From: Immersiella caudata
Lineage: Eukaryota > Ascomycota > Sordariomycetes > Sordariales > Lasiosphaeriaceae
DNA length: 64,000 bases
NCBI GenBank assembly: GCA_030512335.1
Contig: JAULSU010000001.1
Coordinates: 1,612,001 to 1,676,000, forward strand
Direction of reading: 5' to 3'
The notes beneath the pieces are model-generated. The model was not told the origin of the DNA. It saw only the letters and a program-made list of their open reading frames with translations, and did no database searches. The translations under genes and the position numbers were made by a program. Below are positions 36,199 through 47,360 of the stretch, one piece after another (positions within the stretch are counted from its first letter, which is position 1; every line of letters starts with the position of its first letter).

Positions 36199-37961
36199 AT
36201 GTCGAACAACCAAGTCGGCCCAGTCTACGATCATATTATTCAGGAGGTCATCAACGCTGTGCGCGTAGACTTCGAGGAGAATGGCGTGGACGATGGTATT
36301 CTCGAGGAGCTGAAAAAGGTGAGGACTCATCTATATTTCCGCTGCACTCGCCCAGTCTTGTCGTCCCTATTCCTTCATTTGCATCACATGGATCGCGAAA
36401 TCAATTGCTGCATTGTTTTCGTCTTGCCAAAAGCAAGATGAAAAGATACGCGCATTCATGGGAATCGATGGGGAGCTGTGACAGGAAGTGGTCGACTTGG
36501 GGCTCGTTGCTGGTGGTGGCTGTTGGGTGCCTGGGACGCTCGGCTTTCTGGGACACGAGAGGGGTGGAGAGCAGCTTGCATCAGGGTGGGCGACTGGGTG
36601 CTATTTGGCTTTCTTTTAAGTTGCTGGGCGGCCTGCTCCTGCGTCCCCTCATCATCCGTCCTTGGCTTCCGATTGGACCACCTCCACACACACCACGTCA
36701 CGTGCCCCCCCCTTGTGAACATCAAGTTGCGCTTCAACCTTGAACAAAGCAGACAATCATGATGATGCTGACAGAATCAATAGGGTTGGCAGCACAAGCT
36801 CTCGCAGCTGGGCGTCGCAACTTTCCCCTGGGATCCCAAGCCCGAGCCGGCGCAGCCGCCCGCACCGGCCCCGCCGACCAATGCCGCACCCGTGAATAAC
36901 ACGGCGACCCAGCAGGCCCAGCAGGCCCAGCAACAAGCCGCTACTAACTATACCCAGTCCACCCTGAGTCCCCAGACTTCCGCGCAGCCGATCTCACATA
37001 TGGGGAATCTACAGCAAAATGGCAACGGTATGATCAAGAACGAGCCGGGACTCAAGAACGACCCGATCATCAAGCAGGAGCCCGGCACGCAAGCCCCGGG
37101 TATGGTCTATGCCAACAATGCTGCCCGTGGCCAAATGGTTGCCGCTCATCGCGCTGCCCAAGCTTTGGAGTCCCAGTACGGCAATAGAGCCGCCGCGTCG
37201 ATCAGCGCCATCCAGAACAGCATGCAGCCGCAGCGCCCAGGCCAACCACCAACCCAGCAGCAGATGCAACAGCAGCAAATGCAACAGCAGATGCAGCAGC
37301 AACAAATGAACCCGCAGCAGCAGCAGCAATACCGCCAGGGGTTCAACGCAATGCATCAGCGGATGCAACAACAGCAGCAACAACAGCAACAGGGCCCGAA
37401 CGGGGCTATGAATGGCCTCCCTGCGGCCCAGGTAGATGGCCCCAGTGACGGGTTCGAGGGCATCCTGATGCAGCGTGGCCCTGACGGACAGCCGGTGGAG
37501 ATGGGCCGTGTTGAGATTGACAACATCATACATGCGCAGATGCTCGCCAGGGCCAAGCAGATGGAAGGCGGCGGGCTCATGCTGCCACTCCGGGAGGCCA
37601 CACGCCATCGTGGTGTCGCCAAAAAGAGGGCTGCTGCTTGCCCCTCTCAGATGGATGGACCGGATGACGACTTCAAAGATGAAGATCTAGATGACGATGC
37701 CATCAACTCTGATCTGGATGACCCAGATGACGAGAAGGATGATGACGAAGATGATGAAGACTCCATGAGCCACATGATGCTCTGCATGTATGACAAGGTG
37801 CAGCGCGTCAAGAACAAGTGGTAAGGAGGGCTGAAAGTACAACCGTTCTGATACACAAGACTGACAGTCGTTGCAGGAAGTGCACTCTCAAGGATGGCGT
37901 CCTCACCGTCGCGGGCAAAGAATACGTTTTCCACAAGGCCACTGGAGAATACGAATGGTAA
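36199..37961 (+). CDS. toa1: Transcription factor IIA large (alpha/beta) subunit
   Basis: Three exons: 36199-36318, 36784-37820 and 37877-37961, total 413 residues. TFIIA stabilises TBP on the TATA box during RNA polymerase II initiation. The N-terminal four-helix-bundle part is VGPVYDHIIQEVINAV...ILEELKK in exon 1, continued by GWQHKLSQLGVATFPWDP at the start of exon 2 after a rather long 465-nt intron. The centre is a non-conserved Gln-rich linker. The C-terminal beta-barrel part begins after the acidic stretch (DDEDDEDS), with MLCMYDKVQRVKNKWKCTLKDG and ends HKATGEYEW, all typical of Toa1. The acidic run and invariant Trp/Lys near the end are the TBP/DNA contact region. All junction phases agree. 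ATG 36199 is the first in frame. Confidence 0.95.
37232..37395 (+). repeat. CAG/CAA-rich tract coding for polyglutamine
   Basis: The linker of toa1 is encoded by interrupted CAG and CAA triplets mixed with ATG, giving Gln/Met runs. The mixture of synonymous codons and ATG interruptions should limit length instability. It is in the non-conserved linker, so length variation would be tolerated. Confidence 0.85.
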
Positions 37962-39194
37962 TCCAAAACCAAGTCATCGCCACACGGCGTACCTTCCGGC
38001 ATTTTATCCTCTAGCGCCGGTTGTACAAGTACTCTTTTCGCTGTTTCGCAGTTGCGGCACAAGAATCACCACTATTCAACCCCCTCGTCGACGGACCAGA
38101 TTGACAACACCGCCACTGATCGTCCAGTTTGGTTCCCTTTTATCCGGAAGAGGGTAGCCATTAGGGACGGTGTCAATATGAGGGATTTTCCCCTTTCCAT
38201 ACTACCAAAAAGAAGATGCGACTTTAGGATGGGTTTCCACATCCCGGAGCGGCGTTGAGTTATCTTGATTGGCTGGACGATTTTCTTTTGCGGTCTTTTT
38301 AACTTTCTTACGAGGTAGTAGCCACCACATCAGCTCGCAAGGGCGCGACGTGGAAGAGTTCGTACTCACACCTCTGGGAAGAGTCTTGCAATTGGTATCC
38401 GCAAGAGCGAGGATAGTGGGAGGACAGGATGGTATCGACGATGAAAACGGGAGAAAGGCACAGGCTCCCAATGTTTTGTTTCTGGGTTGCGGTTTTTTTT
38501 CTCTGCGGCACGCGTAGCGCAAGCACGCAGTCTAGTTCGTGGGTTACCTTGCTGAGGTCTGTCTACGGACAGGGCCCAGCCAAGAGAAGGGGTACAGATA
38601 CGACTACATAACAACAGAGAGATACACCAAACTCATCGCCCTTAGTGTGAAGCTCCGGTGAGCACTTTTATTCGCTTCCAGGTGTGTATTTTGTCCTGTA
38701 TATTGAAATCCATGTAACATCGCTTCTGTGCGCTGCCGTTGCGCTCCGGGCTTCTCTCAAACAAAGTTTCAGAAAAGCAAAAGAACGCCGTTGGGTTTTC
38801 CTCCCTTCGCCACGGTGAATTATACAAAAGAGAGACCAAAATCAGACACCTGATCTTCTCACATCATTTATCGTCCACGTATGGCCAATCCTCCTGATTA
38901 CCATTATTTCTACTCCAACCACTTCAATCCCTTTCCCTCCTGCATCAGTCTGTCACGCATGTTTGACCATGCGAATTAGTCGCACAGCCGTACTGTAACT
39001 TCCCTGACGGGAAAGTTTTAGTGCATGAATCAGAATACCGAAGTCGAGTCAGCATCTCTATCTCCGGTTGCACTCTTCGACAGAAGGTAGTCCCATGCAC
39101 CTTGCGCCGCTTCGATTCGGGCTTCGGTGATGAGCCTGGCTGTCGGGCCTAAAGCGCCAACCGCCTCCTCCTAGCGAGCAGCCTCTTCATCTTT
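37962..39194. other. Convergent 3' spacer toa1 / pex13
   Basis: A 1.2 kb tail-to-tail spacer with only short frames. No gene, RNA or repeat recognised. Confidence 0.5.
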
Positions 39195-40618
39195 CTATGA
39201 GTAAAACTGCGATTTCTGGAAACTCTCCGCCGTAACGTCTCCGATCTTGGTTGATGGAACGGGTGGGGCCAGTGCAGGCTGCCCCAAGGCGCTGGGTGCA
39301 CTGACAGTGCTCGTCAACGAGTTGGCGCGGCTGCTGTCACTAGCGGCGGTGTTCTTGATGGCGGCGATTGGTTGACCCGGTTTGCGAAGCACCTCGAGGA
39401 AGGTGGCAGGCAGATAGCCAATGCGGCCGTCGCGGGCACGACACTTCCACCACGCACTCGCATTGCCAAGCGGGTCGGTCTTGCTCAGGACAGCGACCAG
39501 ATCACCCTTTCGAACCTCGAGATCGACGCCTGTGGCAGCTTGACCTTGAGGGGGAGTGAAGTCGTAAAGCACGCGGCAGAACTCGAGCTTGGAGGGATCA
39601 AGTTGCTGCTGGGAGGCAACCATCTGGCGCTTGCGCTCCTCCTCCTCGGCGTTCGCGGCAAGAGAGCGAATGACCTTGGACATGACAAAAGGTAATCCAA
39701 AGGCAGCCAGCAAAAAGAAGAGCAATGGTTTCTTGCTAGGTTTCGGCGCGCCACCTTCTGGGGTTGGGCCTTGGCGACCTTCGAATCGAGCGAACGCGGC
39801 CGGTGTCAGGGCCATTGCGTCAGCCGGCGGCGGTCTCCCGGTGATCTTGGCGATGAGCGTCCGTATCCAACGCATCAGCGTGAAGATGCCCAATACTGAG
39901 CCGAGGGTGTCTCGGAGCGTTCCAAACTGCTCAGCCACAGCCACCATAGCTAAAAGGAGTCGTTAGCACCTGGCCATCCGGAACAAATGGGCGATGAGCT
40001 TACCAAAAAAACTCGAGTGCGTTGCCATGTAGGTGCTCTCCAGCATCTGAGCAAAGCCGCCGAACGCGCCAACGATGCCTTCAAGCATCTGAAATGTCGC
40101 CTGGGTGCTCATGCTGAAGCGGTTTGTGAGGCTGTCCGGGTTGTTGGGATCTCCGGGGCCAGCCATACCCGGCATCCCGCCTGGCATCCCTCCGTACATG
40201 CCGCCGTACATGCCGCCCATGCCTCCGTAACTCCCGTACATCCCACCGCCATAGCCCCCGTAGCCGCCTAGTCGCGAGTATGGAGATGCGTAGGGAGACG
40301 AATAGGATGAGCCGTATGTCGAACCGTATGTCCCGTACGGACTAGCACCGAGCGGCCTGCTGTACGCTGCGGCGTTTTGGTTGACTGCGGTTGTGAGAGA
40401 TGCCGGCATAGGCGGTAATGCAGGGGCTGTGGAAGAAGCGGATGTGGATGTGGCGGCCGATGGGATAGCTGCGGACCCGGTTGCCGTGGAGGATAGGAGG
40501 GTTGCTATGACGTCGGCGGATTAGCTTCAATGTTTGCAGAATGATTGACCGGCGACGACGTACTTGACGATGCAGCGCCAGCGCCTGGACGCTCCCACGG
40601 CTTGGGTGGCGATGCCAT
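39195..40618 (-). CDS. pex13: Peroxin 13, SH3-domain docking protein of peroxisomal import
   Basis: Three exons on the minus strand: 40618-40564, 40504-40004 and 39949-39195, total 436 residues. Pex13 forms the docking complex with Pex14 in the peroxisomal membrane and binds the receptor Pex5. The start MASPPKPWERPG is the standard Pex13 opening. A Tyr/Gly/Met-rich region (about 75-130, YGGYGGGMYG type) follows; such YG-rich parts of Pex13 form the meshwork that lets receptors through. Next come the conserved block FQMLEGIVGAFGGFAQMLEST and, across intron 2, SSFFAMVAVAEQFGTLRDTLG, then hydrophobic segments. The SH3 domain lies near residues 302-370 (FCRVLYDF, DLVAVLSK, WWKCRARDGRIGYLPATFLEV) with the ALYDF-like and GYLP motifs intact. 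A Ser/Pro tail ends the protein. Confidence 0.94.
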
Positions 40619-41370
40619 GGCTATCTACGGTCGCCTTGTGTGTCGGGTCGACCGTGGGTCAAGATGTTCCAGACGCCCTCGCGATGAACCAACGCGGCCC
40701 AGCCCAGGGAAGTTTCCGGGGCGGCGGGTGACAGCACCCGGATTGAGGGATTACGGCCTGTCACGCGTCAAAGGCAGCGAGCGTTGGGCGACAACACGAC
40801 AACACGACAACGCGACAACGATACGTCGGCGCCCGCTGCGGCAGAATCTCGACGGTTGCGAGCTCTCGATGTCTCAAGGTTGAAAAGGAATAGAGGTGCG
40901 CCTGATGCGTGGCAAGTGGAGAATGCGGCGCCGGTCGCTTCTAACCCAGGCTTGTGAACTGGAACCTCGGCATCAAGGCCTGGGAATGAATCGGGTAACA
41001 CTGATGGGCGCATCCACCGACGTTTTGCCGAAAACGTCTAACAAGTATTTCTTGATTAGCCGGGTATTTTGCTTTGCGCTAAAATGCTGCTGCTTGACAA
41101 GAAATACTCCTCCCCGCCAGTGAAGCCTGTCGCCCCAAACATGCGGAAATGTCGACCCAGCCGGCTGCATCACCGTAACGCCACGCCGCAAACACAAATG
41201 CAATGTCACAAAACATGTGTAACTGATTGGACACGCAATGTTCCAAGTGGCATGCGATATTTTGAAGTCAAATCAGTGTCGGTCGAAACAACTAAAAACA
41301 AGCATATTCCCCGTAAACTTATCCGTAACCTTAATCCTCCCCTTACCCAAGTCCCGCGCTCGGGTCCCGC
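40619..41370. other. Spacer pex13 / BiP-like gene
   Basis: A 752-base spacer that should hold the pex13 promoter and the 3' UTR of the next gene. A short near-tandem ACAACACGACAACACGACAA stretch lies near 40790-40820; otherwise nothing seen. Confidence 0.5.
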
Positions 41371-43948
41371 TCAAAGCTCTTCGTGAACACGCGGCTCGTC
41401 CTTGCCGCTGTGGCCGCCATGACCGCGATAGAGGTCACTAGTAACCGCATGAACCAACTCCGAATACATCTCCTTCTGTTCGGCGAAATCATCAGCCGTA
41501 GCCGTCGCCGAGTTCTCTTCCAACCAAGCGGTTGCCTCCTTTACCACATCCAAGATCTGTGACGCACTATGATCAGCCAAGGTTTCCACCGTCGTTCCAC
41601 GCAGACGCAACACTCACAGCTTCCTTATCCTCCTCGCTTATCTTTCCGCCTAGCCCCTCGGGATCGTTGACCTGGCTCTTCAGACCGAAGACGAAATTCT
41701 CGAACCCGTTTCTGGCCTCGATAAGCTCTTTCAGTGCCTTATCCTCCTCAGCGAACTTGTCTGCATCGGCGACCATCCGGTCAATCTCCTCCTGCGTAAG
41801 CCGGCCGCTATCACCGCTGATTGTAACAGACTCTTGTTTCCCGGTGCCTTTGTCCTGAGCCGTCACCTCGAGGATGCCATTCGCGTCAAGGGCAAAGGCG
41901 ACCTCAATTTGAGGGACACCACGAGCAGCAGGAGGGATACCTGTGAGCTCAAAAGTTCCGAGGAGGTTGTTGTCTTTTGTCAGCGTGCGCTCTCCTTCGT
42001 ATACTTTGATCTGGACCGTCGGCTGGTTATCGGCGGCCGTCGAGAATATTTGGGATTTGCGCTGTGGCAGAGGTCAGCAAGATGTTTACAAGGACCTTGA
42101 AGGGGTTACCCACCGCTGGGATACCAGTGTTGCGCGGGATCAACTTAGCCATCACCCCTCCCACAGTTTCAATGCCGAGCGTCAACGGGTTGACATCCAT
42201 CATCAGCACCTCCTTCAAAGTCTCCTCCCCAGCGATGATCTAGCCCTTGTCAGCAAACACGCATACCCTCAGAGACACAAACAAACTCACCCCCGCCTGC
42301 ACTGCAGCCCCGTACGCCACTGCCTCATCCGGATTCACTCCCTTACTGGCTTTCTTCCCAAAGAACTCCTCCACCAGGCTCTGAATCTTCGGAATCCTCG
42401 TCGACCCTCCGACCAACACAATCTCATTCACATGCTCCTTTCTCATACCCGCATCTTTCAACCTGTCATCTGATCAGCCGCTGCCCATCATCCCAACAGA
42501 AGGAAGAAAAAGACTTACACCTTCTTGACCGTCCCCAGAGTCCTTTCAAACAACCGCCCATTAACCTCCTCAAACTTCGCCCTCGTCAAAACCTCACTAA
42601 ACTCCCTCCCCCCTTCCAACCCCTCCACCTCCACCCTCGTCGACAACTGCGAGCTCAACGTCCTCTTCGCCTTCTCCACTTCTCTCTTCAGTTTCCCCAT
42701 CACCTTAGCGTCGCTAGTCACATCGATTCCGTGTCGACTCTTGATAACCTTTGTGAGATGTGAGACGATGCGTTGGTCGAAATCCTCACCGCCGAGACGG
42801 GTGTCGCCAGCGGTGGAGAGGACTTGGAAGGTTTCGTCTTCGAGGGAAAGGAGGGAGACGTCAAATGTTCCGCCGCCTAGATCGTAGACGAGGACTTGGG
42901 ATTCGGAGTTGGGTTTGCCCGGCTTGAGGGGGGTCAGCTGGGGTTTGGGAAAGCTCAAAGGAGGGGGAGGTACCTGGTTAAGGCCGTAGGCGAGGGCGGC
43001 GGCGGTGGGCTCGTTGATGACGCGGAGGACGTTGAGACCGGCGATAACACCTGCGTCTTTGGTGGCTTGGCGTTGTTGATCGTTGAAGTAGGCTGGGACG
43101 GTCACGACGGCGTGTTTGACTCTGTTTTGTGGTTGGTTAGTTAGTTGTCTCCAAGTCATGAGCCAGGGGGGGGGGGGCATACTTTTGCCCCAGATAACTT
43201 TCGGCAACGTCCTTCATCTTGCCCAATATCATGGCGCTGATCTCCTCAGGTGTGAAGCGTCTTGTGTCCTCGCCGACTTGGACCTCTACGACGGGCTTGT
43301 TTCCTTGTCCAGCGACGACCTTGAAGGGGAGATGTTTGATGTCGGCTTGGACTTCTTTGTCGGAGAAGCTTCGTCCTATGAGACGTCTTGGGGGTGTTAG
43401 CGCCAGGTGGGTAATAATAGGGCGGAGGGTGTCTGGGTTGCAACGAAGTTGCAATCGGGCTGGAAGGATGTTGCAAAGGGGTAGCAAAGGGGCTGTAATT
43501 GGGCTGTAAACAAGACGGATCCGAGTCACAACATACTTGATATCATATACCGTATTCCTTGGGTTACTCCCCAGCTGATTCTTTGCCGCATCCCCTACCC
43601 AGGTCAACTCCCATCCCAATCTACACACGGCATTGGGAGCTTCTTACCAATTAATCTTTCCCCATCCTTTGTAAACGCAACATAACTAGGGGTAATCCTG
43701 TTCCCCTGATCATTCACGAGTATTTCGACTTTTCCGTTCTTCATAACACCAACACAGGAGTATGTTGTTCCTAGGTCGATACCGATGATGGGTTCATGGG
43801 GTTCGAGGGACGCGTTGGTGGAGCTAGCGCTGGCGCCGGCGACGGGGAGGAGGGCTAGGGGGCAGAAGATGACGAGGAGGAAGATGAGCACGCCAAAGCC
43901 GATGGAGGACGGGGAAGGTGGTTGTTTTTGGAGGCGACGACGGGTCAT
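41371..43948 (-). CDS. Divergent BiP/Kar2-like ER Hsp70 chaperone with C-terminal HEEL
   Basis: Nine exons on the minus strand: 43948-43648, 43594-43537, 43386-43183, 43121-42974, 42922-42519, 42462-42291, 42239-42114, 42061-41618 and 41556-41371, total 680 residues; all phases agree. Residues 17-42 form a hydrophobic signal/anchor. The Hsp70 ATPase domain has IGIDLGTTYSCVGV, DIKRLIGRSF, VTVPAYFND, NEPTAAALAYGL, VYDLGGGTFDVSLL and VLVGGSTRIPK. The substrate domain has DVNPLTLGIET, RKSQIFSTAADNQP and FELTGIPPA. These, and the family match, place it with ER BiP, but many normally fixed BiP positions differ and the end is HEEL instead of HDEL. Likely an ATP-driven ER folding chaperone; perhaps a paralogue beside a canonical Kar2 elsewhere. 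Introns 2 and 4 are multiples of three without stops. Eight introns is many for a fungal BiP. Confidence 0.87.
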
Positions 43949-45640
43949 GATGGCGAGTGTGGTCGTGGTTCTGATGTGCGGTGGTTTTGGATATCGAGGC
44001 GGATGTTGGTCAGTGTTGAAAGGGGTTGGGATTGAAGGTGCAAGATGAATCGATGTGGTTGATATGTCGAGAACGAAGACAAAGATATAGAACCCCAGAT
44101 TCTAAAATTTCATCAACGTATCTAAATCTTATTCTAATCTCTGATCTTCGATCAAAGTCCAAAGATGAATCACAGAGGAGGCTTGGAGTCAGGCCAAGTC
44201 CGAGAGGAGCCACGACGATGAGGCTTCCCAGCAACGCAAGAGGACACATATCATCGGACTTACACGCCAATCGCGCACACAGTGCACATCATTCAGGGGT
44301 TTTGCTTGCTTGCAAGTCTTTCTTTTGCTCTGCTCGTGACGACCCCTGGCATGAGCTGGCCGGCGCCTCGTATCCGAGGTATTGCAAAGAACAGATCGAC
44401 ATTTTGAGCATTCGCCTTCTGGATTGGGAATGCGGTTGAGCTTTTTGGAGAACTCGTCAAAAGAAGCTTTGTGTGGTCCTTTCCCTCCCCTTTCGCAGCT
44501 TGTTTTCTCGCCCCTTTCCAGAGAACCAATATCGCCGCCATCGCGGATTCTTGTGAAATGACAGCTATGTGTTCTTTCCTAGGTACACCTACACATCCGT
44601 GTGTTCGAGATTGTAGACTGCGATTCAAGCTACACCCTTCGCTGCGATAATGTTTGTTCTTCAACTTGAACGTAGGGCGTCCGAACCTACGGAGCGAAAT
44701 TGAAGCTGAACCATTGTCATCTACAATCAGCCTTGTCGGACGAGGAATTGTTGACTACTGTCAATCGGCTACACGACGAAACAGTGTTCTTTTTTTCTTC
44801 TTTTTTTCCTTTTTTTTTTAGTTTTTTTTTTCTTAAAAAAAAAACTGCAGAGATGCCGATCTTGTGCAAAGGATGCGAGCTGTCTGTTGTTCAGGCACCC
44901 CGGAATCAACTCAACTCCAGGCTAGATATCACTCCGCTCCCATCACCAACAAAGACAAAGAAGAACCCTCCAGAAACCTCCACCCCCATCAGAACACATA
45001 AATCACATCCCAAGCGCTCCTCATCTCATTTGTGACACGATCGAAATCTCAGCCACCAAAAGTCCGAAACCAGTCATCGACCCCATCACCAGTGCGCTGG
45101 CCGGGGCCGTGACTCACTCACAACACACCCAACCCACATCGCAACGTGGTCTTTACGCAAAACACCATGGTCTTCCAAAAGTGTCTGTAGAAATGTCAGG
45201 TAGTTTGAGACTCCCATGGAATGTTTAGATATTCTGTTCAATCGAACTTGCGATGCGTGGAGTTCTGGGGGTACCTGGCCTGGGTTGACAATCCTGAAAG
45301 CTTGGCGAATATGACACGCATCACGACATACAGGCATTGAGCTCCCTTTCACTGAAGATGATTGGCCTACTCGCACCTCAAGCTTCCTTTGCTGACCACA
45401 TCGAACCCCTTTATGAATGTTTACTTTCTTTCATTATTTGGTCTTCTCTTCATTACAATATTAATATGCCGCCCAAAGGGCTGCCCGTTGACTGTCCCCT
45501 TTCCCCTTTCCCGTCAGTCATCCGCAACCGCCCCTCCCAGGAGCCATGCAAGAGTTACTCCAATATGTACAAGTAACCAGTTTAGCCAACGCCGAGTCTA
45601 TTTTGCTCTTATCCTCCCATAATCCGTTGTCCCCTTACCC
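43949..45640. other. Spacer BiP-like gene / cyp51B
   Basis: A 1.7 kb spacer with the BiP-like promoter and cyp51B 3' UTR. I looked for an exact ERSE (CCAAT-N9-CCACG) and found only a partial resemblance near 44192-44213 (CCAAG, nine bases, AGCCACG). Apart from a T/A tract there is nothing identifiable. Confidence 0.45.
44787..44846. repeat. Pyrimidine/T tract ending in a perfect A/T inverted repeat
   Basis: A T-rich tract (44787-44819) is followed by AG plus ten T (44820-44831), a three-base spacer CTT, and ten A plus CT (44835-44846). The two arms are exact inverse complements, a 12-bp stem with a 3-base loop. It could be a cruciform-prone slippage product or, as T-runs in a short stem, a weak terminator-like shape. 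No function is assigned. Confidence 0.85.
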
Positions 45641-47360
45641 CTATGCAGTCTCGCGCCTCTCCCAGTAAATGTTGGCCGGCTCCAGAGGACGCGAAAACAG
45701 CGACTGGTAATCCGTGCCAATGACGTTGTTGCTACCATCGACATTGCGGAACTTGAAGTTTCGCACAATCATGGCCACAATCGTCTGGAGCTGCACGTTG
45801 GCGAACTGTTCGCCAATGCAGCGATGCCTTCCAGCACCGAAGGGAAGGTACGGGGATCCTGCGCCCTTACTGACCAAACCATAACCATAGTCAATCTTCT
45901 CGTCGTCCTCCTCCTCTTCGTTGCGCATAATGCTGGGTGCATTGGGCGAGTCCGCCTCCCAACGGTGGGGATCCCACAGCGACGGGTTGGGGAAGTACTG
46001 GGGATCGGATCCGCTGACTCCGGGTGCGGCAAGGAGGACGTGGCTGGTGGGAATGACATACTTGGTTCCGGGGACGGGCATGGGCGACTTAACGGCACGC
46101 ATGATCGAGTGGATGGGGGCGTGGAGGCGGAGCGTCTCCTTGATGATGGCCTGGTTGAGGGGCAGCTTCTGGAGGTTCTCATACGTGAGTGGGGGAAGGT
46201 TAGCGCCGAGGTTCTCGATCTGCTCCTGGTAAAGCTCCTCCATGATATCGGGCCTCGAGGCAAGTCGAAGCATAATCCAAGAGCTAGTCGACGAAGAGGA
46301 GTGCTGGCCAGCCATGAGAAGCGCGATCATCATGTGTGCGATTTCGTGGTCGGGGACGCGGACGCCGTTCTTGTAGGTCGAGTTCATGAGGTGAGCCATC
46401 ATATCCTGCGCGTTGGAGTCGCCGCCCTTGGCACGACGAGACTTGATGATATCCATGTAGATGCTGGCCACAGTCCTCTGGGCGTGGTCGCGACGGTTGT
46501 TCCAGGGAAGAGGGGCCCAGTGCAGCATGAAGTTGATCGGGGAGAAACCCATGTCAAGATCGTGGTAGAGGTCGGCCAGCTTCTCGTCGAACTTGTCGCG
46601 GACTTCCTTGCCTTGGAGGGCGTGCGATGCGGTGAAAATGGTGATCTGGGCCATCTTGGGGCAGATGTTGACGATGCCAGACTGGCCCTTGAAGTCAGGG
46701 GTTCGCTTGATGTAGTTGGTCACCTCGTCAGAGATGATGGGAACGTACGATCGGAACGCTTCAGAGGTCAGGGCGATCTTCATGAACTGGACGCCAACTT
46801 GTCAGTCGCTGTCTCTCTATCCCTCCACAAGATCTCGACAAACCTTCTTCTGTTCCATAAGCTTGGCGTTGGGGCAATCGTAGACGACATCCTTTCCGAA
46901 CACGGGCGTCGTCAGGACGGTGTAAATCTCCTCGGCGTTGACATCCTTGATCTTTCCATTTAGAATGAAGTCGTTGCCCTGCGTTCCCACATAGACCGTC
47001 GTCTTCTTTCCCAGCAGAATAAACGTGAAGACATCGCCGTACTATCCCCGCCAGTCGTTAGCCAAGCCCAATCTCGGCAGCAGGAAAAAAAAACCACCAA
47101 ACGCGAATCCTCACCTTTTTCCTGTTCCCCTCGAAGAACTTCGGGGGGTCCATGCCATACGTAACCGTGCTGCCGATAAGCGGGAACCAGTGGAACACAA
47201 CCGGAGGCTCGTTCGGGTTCCTAAACAGCGCCTGCTGCAGGACATTGACAAACACGCTCAGAAACAGCACTGTCGCGACGACGGCGCCGATCTGCGCGCC
47301 GAGGCCCAGCTGCGAGAACTGCTGGGACAGCGGTCCCGCGACATCTTGAAGGACGCCCAT
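45641..47360 (-). CDS. cyp51B: Sterol 14-alpha-demethylase, CYP51B isoform
   Basis: Three exons on the minus strand: 47360-47115, 47041-46844 and 46786-45641, total 529 residues. This ER-membrane P450 removes the 14-methyl group of lanosterol/eburicol in ergosterol synthesis and is the azole target. N-terminal anchor at about 20-45, then FRNPNEPPVVFHWFPLIGS. The sequence LMEQKKFMKIALTSEAF, created by splicing exon 2 to 3 at the second AG, and SYVPIISDEV match the CYP51B clade. The I-helix is MAGQHSSSSTSSW, the ExxR motif KETLRLH, and the heme loop PFGAGRHRCIG with Cys471. The azole-relevant tyrosine in VVYDCPN (Tyr136) is wild type. Intron 2's nearer AG would give a stop, so the later one is used. 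A long frame on the opposite strand (45824-46963) is a shadow. Confidence 0.96.

Noticed and set aside
44185..44215. ERSE-like site upstream of the BiP-like gene
   Set aside because: The first half is CCAAG rather than CCAAT and the second half is offset by two bases, so it does not meet the consensus.
45824..46963. 379-residue open frame on the + strand opposite cyp51B
   Set aside because: It lies entirely antisense to well-conserved CYP51B exons, and its composition (Val/Gly/Asp/His-rich) is what the reverse of GC-rich coding sequence gives. No family motif.
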